A program made the translations under genes and the position numbers. Positions 26,314-36,184 of a DNA stretch of 64,000 nucleotides are shown here, one piece after another. The stretch spans positions 558,001 to 622,000 of the forward strand of contig NZ_CP065938.1 of assembly GCF_025232395.1 (NCBI RefSeq), given 5' to 3'. Numbering within the stretch: position 1 is the first letter of the stretch; each line of letters starts with the position of its first letter. The DNA comes from Taurinivorans muris. GTDB taxonomy: Bacteria > Desulfobacterota > Desulfovibrionia > Desulfovibrionales > Desulfovibrionaceae. Under the pieces are notes generated by a model. That model worked only from the letters and a program-made list of their open reading frames with translations, made no database searches and was not told the origin of the DNA.

Positions 26314-28215
26314 ATGAGTAAGATTATTGGTATTGACTTAGGTACCACTAATAGCTGTGTTTACGTAATGGAAGGCAAAGAGCCTAAATGCATTACAAAC
26401 CCGAATGGTGGCCGCACAACCCCTTCCGTTGTCGCTATCACCGATAAAGAACGCTTGGTTGGCGATACCGCTAAACGTCAAGCGATCACCAACCCTGAAA
26501 GAACCATTTTTGCGGTAAAACGTCTTATGGGACGCCGTGCGGACGCAGAAGAAGTTACAAAATGGAAAGACCATTCACCGTATCGTATTGTAGCTGCTCA
26601 AAACCAAGACGCCGCCGTTGAAGTTGACGGCCGTCATTACAGCCCGCCGGAAATTTCCGCAATGATCTTAAGTAAACTGAAAGCCGATGCCGAAGCATAT
26701 CTTGGTGAAACCGTTACCGAAGCCGTTATTACCGTTCCTGCATATTTCAATGACGCACAGCGTCAGGCAACGAAGGACGCAGGTCGTATTGCCGGTTTGG
26801 ATGTGAAACGTATCATCAACGAACCTACCGCTGCTTCCCTTGCCTATGGTTTTGACAAGAAAGCGAATGAAAAAATTGCCGTTTACGACTTGGGCGGCGG
26901 CACGTTTGATATTTCAATTTTGGAAGTTGGCGACAATGTTGTTGAAGTCCGCGCGACCAACGGGGATACGTTTCTTGGCGGTGAAGACTTTGACCAACGT
27001 ATCATTGAATACCTTGTCAATGAATTCAAAGCGCAAAACGGCATTGACTTGGCTCAAGACCGCATGGCATTGCAGCGTTTGAAAGAAGCTGCCGAAAATG
27101 CTAAAAAAGAACTTTCCACCTCCATGGAAAGCGAAATCAATTTGCCGTTCATCACCGCCGACCAAACTGGTCCTAAACATATGATGGTGAAATTGAGCCG
27201 TGCCAAACTTGAACAGCTTGTCATGGATTTGGTTGAACGCAGTATCGAGCCTTGCAAAAAGGCCCTTGCCGACGCCGGTTTATCCGCTAAAGACATCGAC
27301 GAAGTCGTGCTTGTCGGCGGTATGACCCGTATGCCTCTTGTTCAGCAAAAAGTCGGTGAGTTCTTCGGTAAGGAACCTAACCGCTCCATGAACCCTGACG
27401 AAGTTGTCGCAATGGGTGCCGCTATCCAAGGCGGTATCTTAGCAGGAGATGTGAAAGACGTTCTGCTGCTTGATGTCACCCCGCTTTCACTCGGTATTGA
27501 AACCATGGGCGGAGTATTCACTAAACTTATCGAACGCAATACCACCATCCCTACGAGAAAAAGCCAAACGTTCACCACTGCGGCGGACAATCAGCCTTCA
27601 GTATCAATCCATGTATTGCAAGGCGAACGTCCAATGGCTGGCGATAACATGACTTTGGCGCGCTTTGACCTTACCGGCATTCCGCCTGCACCCCGCGGTG
27701 TTCCGCAAATTGAGGTTTCTTTTGATATTGACGCTAACGGTATTGTTAACGTTTCAGCAAAAGACCTTGGCACAGGCAAAGAACAATCCATTCAAATCAC
27801 CGCTTCTTCCGGTCTTTCTGAACAGGAAATTCAAAACCTTATTCATGAAGCGGAAGCACATGCGGCTGATGACAAGAAAAAACAAGAAGTTATCGAAGCA
27901 CGCAACCAAGCAGACAGCCTCATTTACGGAACAGAACGTTCCATCAGTGATTTGGGCGACAAATTGGACGCAAGCTTAAAAGCGGATATTGAAGCCAAAA
28001 TTGCTGACCTTAAAACAAAAATGCAAGGTGAAGATGTTGCCGCTATCAAAACGGCAAGCGACGAACTTGGCAAAGCTTCCCATAAATTGGCAGAACAGCT
28101 TTACGCACAGCAAGCTGATCCGAATGCGCAGACAGGGGCAGCCCAAGGTGCAGCAGGTTCTGACAAAAAAGACGGCGACGATGTAATGGACGCTGATTTT
28201 ACGGAAGTGAAATAA
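26314..28215 (+). CDS. dnaK: chaperone protein DnaK (Hsp70)
   Basis: 633 residues from ATG 26314 with GGAGGAA upstream. Starts [15 protein letters not shown]. ATPase domain with the [10 protein letters not shown] phosphate loop, linker [19 protein letters not shown], substrate domain, helical lid, and an acidic end [11 protein letters not shown] (the EEVD-like tail of bacterial DnaK). grpE and dnaJ are not adjacent, so this is a stand-alone dnaK gene with its own leader and terminator. Confidence 0.98.
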   Translation: MSKIIGIDLGTTNSCVYVMEGKEPKCITNPNGGRTTPSVVAITDKERLVGDTAKRQAITNPERTIFAVKRLMGRRADAEEVTKWKDHSPYRIVAAQNQDAAVEVDGRHYSPPEISAMILSKLKADAEAYLGETVTEAVITVPAYFNDAQRQATKDAGRIAGLDVKRIINEPTAASLAYGFDKKANEKIAVYDLGGGTFDISILEVGDNVVEVRATNGDTFLGGEDFDQRIIEYLVNEFKAQNGIDLAQDRMALQRLKEAAENAKKELSTSMESEINLPFITADQTGPKHMMVKLSRAKLEQLVMDLVERSIEPCKKALADAGLSAKDIDEVVLVGGMTRMPLVQQKVGEFFGKEPNRSMNPDEVVAMGAAIQGGILAGDVKDVLLLDVTPLSLGIETMGGVFTKLIERNTTIPTRKSQTFTTAADNQPSVSIHVLQGERPMAGDNMTLARFDLTGIPPAPRGVPQIEVSFDIDANGIVNVSAKDLGTGKEQSIQITASSGLSEQEIQNLIHEAEAHAADDKKKQEVIEARNQADSLIYGTERSISDLGDKLDASLKADIEAKIADLKTKMQGEDVAAIKTASDELGKASHKLAEQLYAQQADPNAQTGAAQGAAGSDKKDGDDVMDADFTEVK

Positions 28216-28239
28216 ACGCTTTCATTCATAAATAAATGC

Positions 28240-28264
28240 GCCCCGCTTCATGCGGGGCTTTTTT
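28240..28264 (+). terminator. intrinsic terminator of dnaK
   Basis: GCCCCGC, five-base loop, GCGGGGC, then six T. Confidence 0.92.
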
Positions 28265-28822
28265 ATGTTAACATACATGAATAATTGACAGTTATCTTAC
28301 AAGATACTGATAATCCTTATCGGTGCTTTTCAATGCAAAGAAAATAGTTTTATCTTTTGCAGTTATACAAAAAATGCATATGTCTTTGCGTGCGGAAGAA
28401 AAATTTATGATACTTCTTTCCCTTTTCCTTTATACAAGTCTTAATATGTACAGGTTCAATACTCATATTACAAACAATGATTATTCTGTATCGGCTTTTT
28501 GATATGATTTTTTTATTGATAATTAAACCGTTCCTAAAATTGCCGTTCCTTATTGAATACCATGGCTCGGCAACCTGCGTTCACACCAAATTTATTTTAG
28601 CTTTGGACATTCATCGCTTTTGAATTGAGTTTAATCTCACTTTGCACTGGCAGTTAAATCAGCTGTAAAACATTTAATGATTTTTTTATAAACGTTATAG
28701 CTGCTTAACCTGCGAGATTTCATCCGGCATTACCGCAAATACTCTCAAAGACAACGGACAGCAGTTTTTTAATGTGTTTTTTTATTTAAAGAATGAATTG
28801 AAGACGTAATGATTTTTTTGCT
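28265..28822. other. intergenic region without recognisable gene
   Basis: About 560 AT-rich bases between the dnaK terminator and the tRNA promoter. Short open stretches with many stops, no ribosome site worth reporting, no clear hairpin. It may be decayed coding DNA; I cannot name a parent. Confidence 0.4.
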
Positions 28823-28851
28823 TGACTATGTAAACAAATTTATGTACAAAG
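28823..28851 (+). promoter_or_regulatory. sigma-70 promoter of the tRNA array
   Basis: TTGACT, 17-base spacer, TACAAA; the expected start falls about 12 bases before the first tRNA-Thr. Confidence 0.65.
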
Positions 28852-28869
28852 ACGTTTCGTGATTAAAAC

Positions 28870-28945
28870 GCCCATGTGGCTCAGTCGGTAGAGCGTATCC
28901 TTGGTAAGGATAAGGTCAGCAGTTCAATCCTGCTCATGGGCTCCA
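28870..28945 (+). tRNA. tRNA-Thr(GGT), copy 1
   Basis: 76 bases with encoded CCA. Acceptor GCCCATG/CATGGGC, D arm GCTC/GAGC, anticodon stem TATCC/GGATA with loop TTGGTAA (anticodon GGT), T arm AGCAG-TTCAATC-CTGCT. Identical to the copy at 29065. Confidence 0.97.
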
Positions 28946-28957
28946 CTTTTTTTATGT

Positions 28958-29034
28958 CGGGATGTAGCGCAGTCTGGGAGCGCACTTGAATGGGGTTCAA
29001 GGGGTCGGAGGTTCAAATCCTCTCATCCCGACCA
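28958..29034 (+). tRNA. tRNA-Pro(GGG)
   Basis: 77 bases with CCA. Acceptor CGGGATG/CATCCCG, D arm GCGC/GCGC, anticodon stem CTTGA/TCAAG with loop ATGGGGT (anticodon GGG), T arm GGAGG/CCTCT. It lies between two identical tRNA-Thr genes. Confidence 0.96.
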
Positions 29035-29064
29035 TGAAAAAATATCACAAAAATTTTGCACATC

Positions 29065-29140
29065 GCCCATGTGGCTCAGTCGGTAGAGCGTATCCTTGGT
29101 AAGGATAAGGTCAGCAGTTCAATCCTGCTCATGGGCTCCA
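29065..29140 (+). tRNA. tRNA-Thr(GGT), copy 2
   Basis: Base-for-base the same 76-nt gene as copy 1. Flanks differ beyond one or two bases, so this is an old local duplication or gene conversion. Confidence 0.97.
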
Positions 29141-29145
29141 TTTTC

Positions 29146-29171
29146 AAAGTGAGTTATCGCTCACTTTTTTA
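29146..29171 (+). terminator. terminator after the tRNA-Thr/Pro/Thr array
   Basis: AAAGTGAG, six-base loop, CTCACTTT and a run of T. Confidence 0.85.
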
Positions 29172-29258
29172 TTTTAATTGTTTTTTATGGATTGGATTGA
29201 TTGCTGTTCCAACGTATCAATACGTAAAATAAAAAATAAGAAAAACATAAAAAAATAT

Positions 29259-29287
29259 TTGACAAAGTGAAATCTATTCTATATAAG
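29259..29287 (+). promoter_or_regulatory. sigma-70 promoter of tRNA-Phe (29299)
   Basis: TTGACA, exact 17-base spacer, TATAAG; the tRNA begins 12 bases after the -10 box. Confidence 0.85.
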
Positions 29288-29298
29288 AGACAAATGTT

Positions 29299-29374
<76 letters not shown>

Positions 29375-29618
29375 TAAATTTTACCATTAGTTTTTCCTAT
29401 GCTGAATCTTCATATATATATATATATTAAAGAATAAATTTCATAATTATTTATTATTCTTATGAAACAGAAAGATTTTTTATTCAGCTATAAAATTTTT
29501 CTGTTTTTTTATTTTAAATTCCTTACGAAATTAATTGTCCATCGTATTCTCATTCAAAAAAAATATTTCCGTTTTTATAACAAAAAGAAAAAGTATCTTT
29601 TTGCATAGGAATAAGAAT

Positions 29619-30587
29619 ATGAAAAACCTGCTCATAACTTCCAACGGTTCTTTTTCCTGCGAAGAAATCATTTCCTCGCTTCACGGTGAAGCGGATTGCC
29701 TTGTCGGAACGAATATTTATCCCCAATATCTTGTCGGTGTTTCACATTTGTTTGATTATACGTATTTGATACCCAAACCCGATAACCACAACTATATTTC
29801 AACACTTTTATCCATTTGTAAAAAGCATGACATACGGTATATATTTCCTTTAATCGACACGGAAGCTGATATTCTCTCAAAAAACAGAAATGTTTTTTCC
29901 AATCAGGGGATAACTGTTTGTCTTTCCAACCATAAAAGCATCACGCTTTGCCGCAACAAATACGCGCTGTATAAAATATTTCTGCATGATTCTGTCATCA
30001 CACCGATACCGACATATTCCTATGCGGATATAAAAAAAAATCAATGCGAAGAACTCTTAAAAACTTCCGACATCATTGCAAAACCTTTTAACGGCAGAAG
30101 TTCCAACGGATTAATTCATCTGTCCGATTTATCGGAAATTGATTACATTCCCAATAAAGAGCGTTATGTTTTCCAGCCCAAAATCAAAGGAAATTTTTTT
30201 ACGGCAGACTATGTTCGGGATTCATTCGGTCATGATTTTTCCATTGTAAGAAAAGAAATTTTAAGAACACAGCACGGCGCAGGACTAAGTGTAAAAATAA
30301 AACAAAATGAAACAGTTCAAAATATGATTTCCCATTTAGGAAAAAAACTTCAAATTTTAGGAGCGATCAATGCGGAATTCATATTCGATGGAAAACAATA
30401 TTATCTTATGGATGTCAATCCGAGGTTTTCAGCAGGCATAGCCTTTTCACGTCTGGCAGGTTATGACATAGTAAAAAATCATTTTCTTTGTTTTCAAAAT
30501 AAGGAAATAGAATATGAAACAAAAATCAAAACCTGTTATGCCGTAAAACGGTATATATCATACATAACGAGAAATAACCATGATTGA
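29619..30587 (+). CDS. ATP-grasp domain protein
   Basis: 322 residues from ATG 29619 (AGGAA nine bases upstream; an earlier in-frame start lacks a ribosome site). N-terminal Rossmann-like part (NLLITSNGSFSCEEIISSL, IRYIFPLIDTEADIL), then an ATP-grasp fold: NKYALYKIFL, SDIIAKPFNGRSSNG (nucleotide Lys/Gly loop), FDGKQYYLMDVNPRFSAG (metal-binding E/N region; D-x-NPRF is typical of the carbamoyl-phosphate-synthase-like branch). Such enzymes ligate carboxylates to amines. It is the first of three overlapping genes with a methyltransferase and a glycosyltransferase, suggesting decoration of a surface glycan or small molecule. Confidence 0.78.
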   Translation: MKNLLITSNGSFSCEEIISSLHGEADCLVGTNIYPQYLVGVSHLFDYTYLIPKPDNHNYISTLLSICKKHDIRYIFPLIDTEADILSKNRNVFSNQGITVCLSNHKSITLCRNKYALYKIFLHDSVITPIPTYSYADIKKNQCEELLKTSDIIAKPFNGRSSNGLIHLSDLSEIDYIPNKERYVFQPKIKGNFFTADYVRDSFGHDFSIVRKEILRTQHGAGLSVKIKQNETVQNMISHLGKKLQILGAINAEFIFDGKQYYLMDVNPRFSAGIAFSRLAGYDIVKNHFLCFQNKEIEYETKIKTCYAVKRYISYITRNNHD

Positions 30588-31293
30588 ATTACAAGATAAG
30601 GAATATTGGAATACCGCTTGGGACAAATACTTCGACCATTATCAGCAAGATTTGCGCCATGCCTATTATATAAACGCATTTTTGAACAATGACGAGCATA
30701 AGATTTTGGAAATAGCCGCGGGGTCGTTCAGAGATTTCCATCTGCTCAATAAATTGGGAAGAAATTGTTTTGCATTTGATTATTGTGAAAACACCGTCAA
30801 GAAAGCGAAAAAATTATTTCCCCAGTATCAAGAGAAAATTTCCCTGCAAAATGCTTTTTCAACAAGCTATCAAGATAAGGAATTTGATTTCTCATACCAT
30901 AACGGTTTTTGGGGATGTTTTGAAAATGAGCAGATAATTCAATTTGCAAAGGAACAGCTCCGTGTAACCAAAAAACGGTTCGCTTTCACTGTGCATAACG
31001 GACACAATCCGGAATTCATACAATATTTTGACAAATTAAAACGGTATGATGTGCTGTATGCGGTGCGTTTTTTCACACTGAATGACATTTATCAAATCAT
31101 CAATGCACTTGATATTGAAATAGAAAACGTAAAAATCTATCCGGTCGGCAAATATAAGAAATATCTTGAGGACGAATTGATTTTGCAAGGTAAAACAGAC
31201 GCGCAAACCATCAGGAATTGTATTGAAAATCAGAAATTCAATAATTTATTCACATCGGAGAAATTGCTATGCATAGTGGAAAATCTCGAATAG
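30580..31293 (+). CDS. class I SAM-dependent methyltransferase
   Basis: 237 residues, overlapping the ATP-grasp gene by eight bases. Motif I ILEIAAGSFRDFHLLNKLG (about 44-62) with the acidic motif II in FAFDYCENTVKKAKK, and DFSYHNGFWGCFENEQIIQFAKEQLRVTKKRF as motifs IV-V. Substrate unknown. The overlaps on both sides show that the three-gene cassette is translated as a unit. Confidence 0.75.
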   Translation: MIELQDKEYWNTAWDKYFDHYQQDLRHAYYINAFLNNDEHKILEIAAGSFRDFHLLNKLGRNCFAFDYCENTVKKAKKLFPQYQEKISLQNAFSTSYQDKEFDFSYHNGFWGCFENEQIIQFAKEQLRVTKKRFAFTVHNGHNPEFIQYFDKLKRYDVLYAVRFFTLNDIYQIINALDIEIENVKIYPVGKYKKYLEDELILQGKTDAQTIRNCIENQKFNNLFTSEKLLCIVENLE

Positions 31294-32234
31294 CTATCGC
31301 CTGCACCACATATAACCATGAAAAATACATTGCCCGAGCTATTGAAAGCTTTTTAATGCAGCAAGTCAGCGAACCTTTTGAAATTCATATTTGCGACGAC
31401 GCATCGACAGACAATACCCAAGCAATTATTACCGCGTATCAAAAAAAATATCCGCATATCATCAAAGCGAATTTACTCAGGAAAAATCTTTGGCAAAAGG
31501 GATACGCAATTTCAAAATACGTTTTGTTTCCAGCAATTTCAGCAGAATATGTCGCCCTATGCGAAGGGGATGATTATTTCACAGACCCCTTGAAATTACA
31601 AAAGCAAGTTGATTTTTTAGATCAGCACAAAGAGTATGCAATCTGTTTCCATCCGGTGAAAGTTATTCATGATAACGGAAAAAAAGCAGAAATTTTTCCT
31701 GATTTTCCAGATATTGTTCAAAGAAATTCTTTCACCCTTTCCGACTTGTTAATAAAAAATTTCATACAAACCAATTCCTGCATGTATCGCTGGCGCTTTA
31801 ATGCAGTAGATACGCCGCAAAAACTTATTCCTGACGCTATGTTGCCTTGTGATCATTGGTGGCATTTGCTTCATGCGGAAAAAGGAAAAATCGGAAAACT
31901 GAATGAAATAATGTCCGTTTACAATAGACATAAAAACGGGATATGGACAATGAATGAAGATAATGACCCGACTTGGTATTTCAATAATGCAATTTTACAC
32001 ATCAACTTTTGCCTTGAAGTTGAAAAAAAATATAAGAATGTTCATTATTCGGATTTGAAAAAAAACTTGGCGATGAATTTATTTATCGTATCATTAGAAC
32101 ATCAACGGTATGAATTCATAGCAGAATTGAAGAAATATCCCGAATTGATGCAATATGCTCTTGAGATGTTAAAAAAAATAAACCCTGATCAAGATATGGG
32201 AAAACTCATAAAATTTATTTTAACCAAAGCATAA
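31269..32234 (+). CDS. family 2 glycosyltransferase
   Basis: 321 residues. GT-A fold: IAIACTTYNHEKYIARAIES (about 7-26), IHICDDASTDNT (nucleotide-binding DD), VALCEGDDYFTDP as the metal-binding DxD-like motif, and LPCDHWWHLLHAEKGKI in the acceptor part. No membrane segment, so it acts in the cytoplasm or at the inner leaflet. It overlaps the methyltransferase gene by 25 bases. The low G+C and its placement directly behind a tRNA array suggest accessory origin. Confidence 0.85.
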   Translation: MHSGKSRIAIACTTYNHEKYIARAIESFLMQQVSEPFEIHICDDASTDNTQAIITAYQKKYPHIIKANLLRKNLWQKGYAISKYVLFPAISAEYVALCEGDDYFTDPLKLQKQVDFLDQHKEYAICFHPVKVIHDNGKKAEIFPDFPDIVQRNSFTLSDLLIKNFIQTNSCMYRWRFNAVDTPQKLIPDAMLPCDHWWHLLHAEKGKIGKLNEIMSVYNRHKNGIWTMNEDNDPTWYFNNAILHINFCLEVEKKYKNVHYSDLKKNLAMNLFIVSLEHQRYEFIAELKKYPELMQYALEMLKKINPDQDMGKLIKFILTKA

Positions 32235-32360
32235 CAAAAAACTTGATCATGAAAATCGTTACGGAGTAATACCGCAATTTTTTTCAACCGTATTGTTTTT
32301 ACGAAAAGTCATAAAACCAAGGTTAAAGCTATTTCAAAAACAATTTATTTTCGGACGAGA

Positions 32361-32383
32361 AAAAAGGGAGCTTCGCTCCCTTC
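32361..32383 (-). terminator. terminator of ettA
   Basis: AAGGGAGC, TTC loop, GCTCCCTT; on the - strand the stem is followed by a T run, pointing to ettA. On the + strand it could also stop the glycosyltransferase transcript. Confidence 0.75.
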
Positions 32384-32431
32384 CTATAAAAAAATCATTC
32401 GTATTACAGTCACATCGTTATGATACACGCG

Positions 32432-34114
32432 TCAGCGCGTCAATTTCCTGAACTTCATGCGATGAGGAGTATCAGCGCCTTTGCCTAAGCGTTTGCGTCT
32501 GTCTTCCTCATATTCGGTATAATTGCCGTCAAAGAAATTGACAACGCCCTCATCTTCAAAAGCGAGGATGTGGGTTGCGATACGGTCCAAAAACCAACGA
32601 TCGTGGCTGATAACAAGCACACAGCCCGCAAAGTTTTCAAGGGCGTCTTCCAAGGCGCGCATGGTATTGACATCCAAATCGTTGGTCGGTTCGTCAAGAA
32701 GAAGAACGTTCGCCCCGGATTTAAGCATTTGGGCTAAATGCAGGCGTCCTCTTTCCCCGCCGGATAAAAGGCTGACATCTTTTTGCTGGTCGCTGCCATT
32801 GAAATTGAAACGGGAACAGTACGCGCGGGCGTTGATGTCGCGGCTGCCAAGCTTTATGAATTCCGCACCTTCGCTGATAATGTCATAAACGCTTTTGCCT
32901 GCCTGCAAACTGTCACGCCCTTGGTCGACATAGGCGAGTTTGACGGTATCGCCGATTTTCATGCCGCCTTTATCAGGACGTTCCTGCCCTGCTATCATTT
33001 TAAACAAGGTGGACTTTCCAGCGCCGTTCGGTCCGATAATACCGACAATGGCTCCGGGCTGAATGATGAAATTCATATTTTCCATAAGGACTTTGTCGCC
33101 CATGGCTTTGCTGATATTTTCCGCTTGGATGACGGTATTGCCAAGGCGCGGTCCCGGCGGAATGTAAATTTCCAAATCAGCGGCAAGACGTTCGCTTTCA
33201 TGGCTGACCATGGCTTCATAGGCGTTGATACGGGCTTTGCTTTTAGCGTGTCTGCCTTTGGGAGCCATTCTTATCCATTCAAGCTCACGGGCAAGTGTTT
33301 TTTGTCTTTCTTTGTCGGAACGCTCTTCCAAAGCAAGGCGTTTTTCCTTTTGTTCAAGCCATGAAGAATAGTTTCCTTTCCATGGAATACCCTTGCCCCT
33401 ATCCAATTCCAGTATCCAGCCTGCGACATTATCCAAAAAATAACGGTCGTGGGTAACGGCGATGACGGTTCCGGGAAAAGTATGCAAAAAGCGTTCAAGC
33501 CAGGCGACAGATTCCGCGTCCAAGTGGTTGGTCGGCTCGTCAAGAAGCAAAACATCAGGATTTTGCAGGAGCAGACGGCAAAGGGCGACACGGCGTTTTT
33601 CACCGCCCGAAATAACGGAAACCGGCGTATCGGAAGGAGGACAGCGCAAAGCGTCCATAGCCATTTCAAGACGGGAATCAATGTCCCAAGCATTCACGGC
33701 GTCCATTTTTTCCTGAACTTTCGCTTGGCGTTCAATAAGAGCGTCCATCTCGTCCGCCTCCATGGGGTCGGCGAACTTGGCATTGATGTCATTAAATTCA
33801 TGGACCAAATCGATGACTTCTTTAACGCCTTCCTCAACAACCTCGCGCACAGTCCGTGTTTCATCGACAAGAGGTTCCTGTTCAAGATAGCCGATACTGT
33901 ATCCGGGAGCGATAACAATATCCCCTTCAAAATTTTTATCGACACCTGCCAAAATTTTTAAAAGCGATGATTTACCTGCGCCGTTTAAACCTAAAACGCC
34001 GATTTTCGCACCATAAAAATATCCAAGCGTGATATCTTTCAACACTTCCTTTTGTCCGTGACGTTTGGTCACACGGTGCATCGAATAAATGACTTTTTCC
34101 TGTTCGTTACTCAT
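32432..34114 (-). CDS. ettA: energy-dependent translational throttle protein (ABC-F)
   Basis: 560 residues, two ABC cassettes in one chain and no membrane segments. Walker A GLNGAGKSS and GPNGAGKST, signatures SGGEKRR and LSGGERGR, Walker B LLLDEPTNHLD and LLLDEPTNDLD. The inter-domain helical linker contains the WIRMAPKGRHAKSKARINAYE stretch typical of EttA. It binds the ribosomal E site and gates the first steps of elongation by ATP/ADP ratio. The amino-acid ABC ATPase gene lies 12 bases upstream on the same strand. Confidence 0.95.
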   Translation of the reverse strand: MSNEQEKVIYSMHRVTKRHGQKEVLKDITLGYFYGAKIGVLGLNGAGKSSLLKILAGVDKNFEGDIVIAPGYSIGYLEQEPLVDETRTVREVVEEGVKEVIDLVHEFNDINAKFADPMEADEMDALIERQAKVQEKMDAVNAWDIDSRLEMAMDALRCPPSDTPVSVISGGEKRRVALCRLLLQNPDVLLLDEPTNHLDAESVAWLERFLHTFPGTVIAVTHDRYFLDNVAGWILELDRGKGIPWKGNYSSWLEQKEKRLALEERSDKERQKTLARELEWIRMAPKGRHAKSKARINAYEAMVSHESERLAADLEIYIPPGPRLGNTVIQAENISKAMGDKVLMENMNFIIQPGAIVGIIGPNGAGKSTLFKMIAGQERPDKGGMKIGDTVKLAYVDQGRDSLQAGKSVYDIISEGAEFIKLGSRDINARAYCSRFNFNGSDQQKDVSLLSGGERGRLHLAQMLKSGANVLLLDEPTNDLDVNTMRALEDALENFAGCVLVISHDRWFLDRIATHILAFEDEGVVNFFDGNYTEYEEDRRKRLGKGADTPHRMKFRKLTR

Positions 34115-34126
34115 AATTCCTCATTT

Positions 34127-34855
34127 TTATAAGATTTCTTTTAAGAACGCTTTCGTTCGCTCATGCTGCGGATTGGTAAAGAAAACTTCGGGGCTTGCTT
34201 TTTCCAAAGTAACGCCATGGTCCATAAAAATAATTCTGTCGGCTACTTCTTTCGCAAATGCCATTTCATGGGTTACGCACATCATGGTCATGCCGTCGGA
34301 AGCCAAATCCTTCATGACATTTAAAACTTCATTCACCATTTCAGGGTCGAGAGCGGAAGTAGGTTCATCAAAAAGCATAACCTTGGGCTGCATTGCCAAA
34401 GCCCGCGCAATGGCGACACGCTGCTGCTGCCCGCCTGACAATTGAATGGGATATTTATGGGCCTGATTTAAAATTCCGACACGCTCGAGAAGTTCCATGG
34501 CATTGGCGACAGCCTTATGCTTCGGAAGTTTGCGGACTTTAATCGGCGCAAGCGTAATATTGTCAAGAACGCTCAAATGCGGATACAGGTTGAATTGTTG
34601 GAAAACCATGCCCACTTCACTCCGCAATTCGTTCACATCCAAATTTTTATCATAAATATCGACGCCCTCAAGCAAAATGGAACCTTGCTGAATAGCTTCC
34701 AATCTGTTCAAACAGCGGATAAAGGTGCTTTTGCCGGAACCGGAAGGTCCGCAAATAAAAACCACTTCACCTTTTTCAACCGTTTCACTGATTCCGTTTA
34801 ATACATGAAAATCGCCATACCATTTATGCACGTCACGAATTTCAAGAATTGGCAT
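34127..34855 (-). CDS. polar amino acid ABC transporter ATP-binding protein
   Basis: 242 residues from ATG 34855 (GGAGGA upstream). GlnQ/ArtP-type: Walker [11 protein letters not shown] loop [11 protein letters not shown], signature [15 protein letters not shown], Walker [18 protein letters not shown] loop [14 protein letters not shown]. The APIKVRK segment after the Q loop is typical of amino-acid importers. No permease or binding protein lies next to it, so this is an orphan component serving a transporter elsewhere. Confidence 0.88.
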   Translation of the reverse strand: MPILEIRDVHKWYGDFHVLNGISETVEKGEVVFICGPSGSGKSTFIRCLNRLEAIQQGSILLEGVDIYDKNLDVNELRSEVGMVFQQFNLYPHLSVLDNITLAPIKVRKLPKHKAVANAMELLERVGILNQAHKYPIQLSGGQQQRVAIARALAMQPKVMLFDEPTSALDPEMVNEVLNVMKDLASDGMTMMCVTHEMAFAKEVADRIIFMDHGVTLEKASPEVFFTNPQHERTKAFLKEIL

Positions 34856-34994
34856 ATATCCTCCGTTATTCAAACACTGCGTAATAACATTCAATCAATT
34901 ATAATACGTATTAATAACCCGATTTGTCAAGTTCAACCTTATGTTTTCAAAAAACAAGCCCTTGAAAAAAAAATATTTTTTATCTGTCAGACTA

Positions 34995-35022
34995 TTGACA
35001 CTTTTTATTTTTGTACTAAAAT
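34995..35022 (+). promoter_or_regulatory. sigma-70 promoter before the sigma-54 activator gene
   Basis: TTGACA, 16-base spacer, TAAAAT, about 35 bases before the ATG at 35058. Confidence 0.65.
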
Positions 35023-35057
35023 AATTATATAATTTTATTTACTCCTACGGAGGAAAT

Positions 35058-36182
35058 ATGTCCCATAAAAATTCAGGGATAATCGGGGAAGACACCTCTC
35101 TTGCGGAAGTATTCAAAATTCTTCGCAAAGTCGCTCCAACTGACAGCACGGTCCTTGTTACCGGAGAATCCGGAACGGGTAAAGAAGTTTTAGTGCGTAC
35201 CTTGCATAGGGAAAGCAAACGCACCAATGCTCCTTTTATTCCTGTCAACTGCGGTGCCATTCCCAAAGAACTTTTAGAATCTGAACTTTTCGGACATGAA
35301 AAAGGCGCATTCACCCACGCCATACGCACCAAACCCGGACGTTTTGAACTGGCGGAGGGCGGAACCATTTTTCTTGATGAAATCGGGGAAATGGATACCT
35401 CTTTGCAAGTAAAAATTTTACGGGTCCTGCAGGAGAAAGAAATCGAACGGGTTGGCGGCAGCGGCCCCAAAAAAATCGACGTGCGCATTGTGGCGGCAAC
35501 GAACAGGGATTTGGAACAGGAAGTCGCTCTTGGCAATTTCAGGGAAGACTTATATTACCGTTTGAACGTTATTCCGCTGCACCTGCCTCCTTTGCGTGAA
35601 AGAGGAAACGATATTCTGACATTGGCGGAAAATTTTCTGAAAGTTTTTTGTGAAAAAAAAGAACGCGAACAACTGACGTTGTCCGAAGATGTCGCAAAAG
35701 TCTTTTTGAATTACTCATGGCCCGGCAATGTGCGGGAATTGGAAAATTTCACCGAACGGTTAAGCATTTTGGCTGACGGTCCGCAAATCGTACTGTCAGA
35801 CCTTTCTCCCAAAATTTTAAACGGAGTCGGGGATATAAGCAGTCTTCCCCCTCTTCCTGAAGAAATAACCATTCAGCCCGCCAAACAAAAAGATACGGCA
35901 ATTTCATTAAATTCAAGCGTAAGCCAAAAAGAGAAGAAATCCCTGACCTCGATTTTGACACAAGGATTTTCCGATTTTTCAAATTCATCCAATATGCTTC
36001 CGTCCTTAATCGATATGAAAAACAACAATATGAATTTGAAAGAATTTTTAGAAATGATTGAAGATAAAATTATTAACGAAGCACTGGAACAAGTTGAAGG
36101 CATTAAAAACCAAGCAGCTGAAATTCTAGGCATAAAACGCACAACTCTTATCGAAAAACTAAAAAAACGCAATACCGAATAA
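35058..36182 (+). CDS. sigma-54-dependent activator lacking an N-terminal sensor domain
   Basis: 374 residues with GGAGGAA before the ATG. The AAA+ domain begins almost at once (Walker A GESGTGKE at 36-43; TIFLDEIGEMD Walker B; NVRELENFTERL). The sigma-54 contact loop reads GAFTHA (83-88) instead of GAFTGA. A Ser/Asn/Lys-rich insert of about 60 residues separates the AAA+ domain from a C-terminal Fis-type helix-turn-helix (IKNQAAEILGIKRTTLIEKL). Without a receiver it must be constitutive or controlled by protein partners. The next gene begins 2 bases later, so the TPR protein is its operon mate. Confidence 0.85.
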   Translation: MSHKNSGIIGEDTSLAEVFKILRKVAPTDSTVLVTGESGTGKEVLVRTLHRESKRTNAPFIPVNCGAIPKELLESELFGHEKGAFTHAIRTKPGRFELAEGGTIFLDEIGEMDTSLQVKILRVLQEKEIERVGGSGPKKIDVRIVAATNRDLEQEVALGNFREDLYYRLNVIPLHLPPLRERGNDILTLAENFLKVFCEKKEREQLTLSEDVAKVFLNYSWPGNVRELENFTERLSILADGPQIVLSDLSPKILNGVGDISSLPPLPEEITIQPAKQKDTAISLNSSVSQKEKKSLTSILTQGFSDFSNSSNMLPSLIDMKNNNMNLKEFLEMIEDKIINEALEQVEGIKNQAAEILGIKRTTLIEKLKKRNTE

Positions 36183-36184
36183 AC

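Noticed and set aside
28901-29086. 61-codon frame over the tRNA array
   Set aside because: It runs through three tRNA genes with canonical cloverleaf folds.
32523-33961. Long + strand frames opposite ettA
   Set aside because: They are shadows of a full-length ABC-F gene with all motifs in the - frame.
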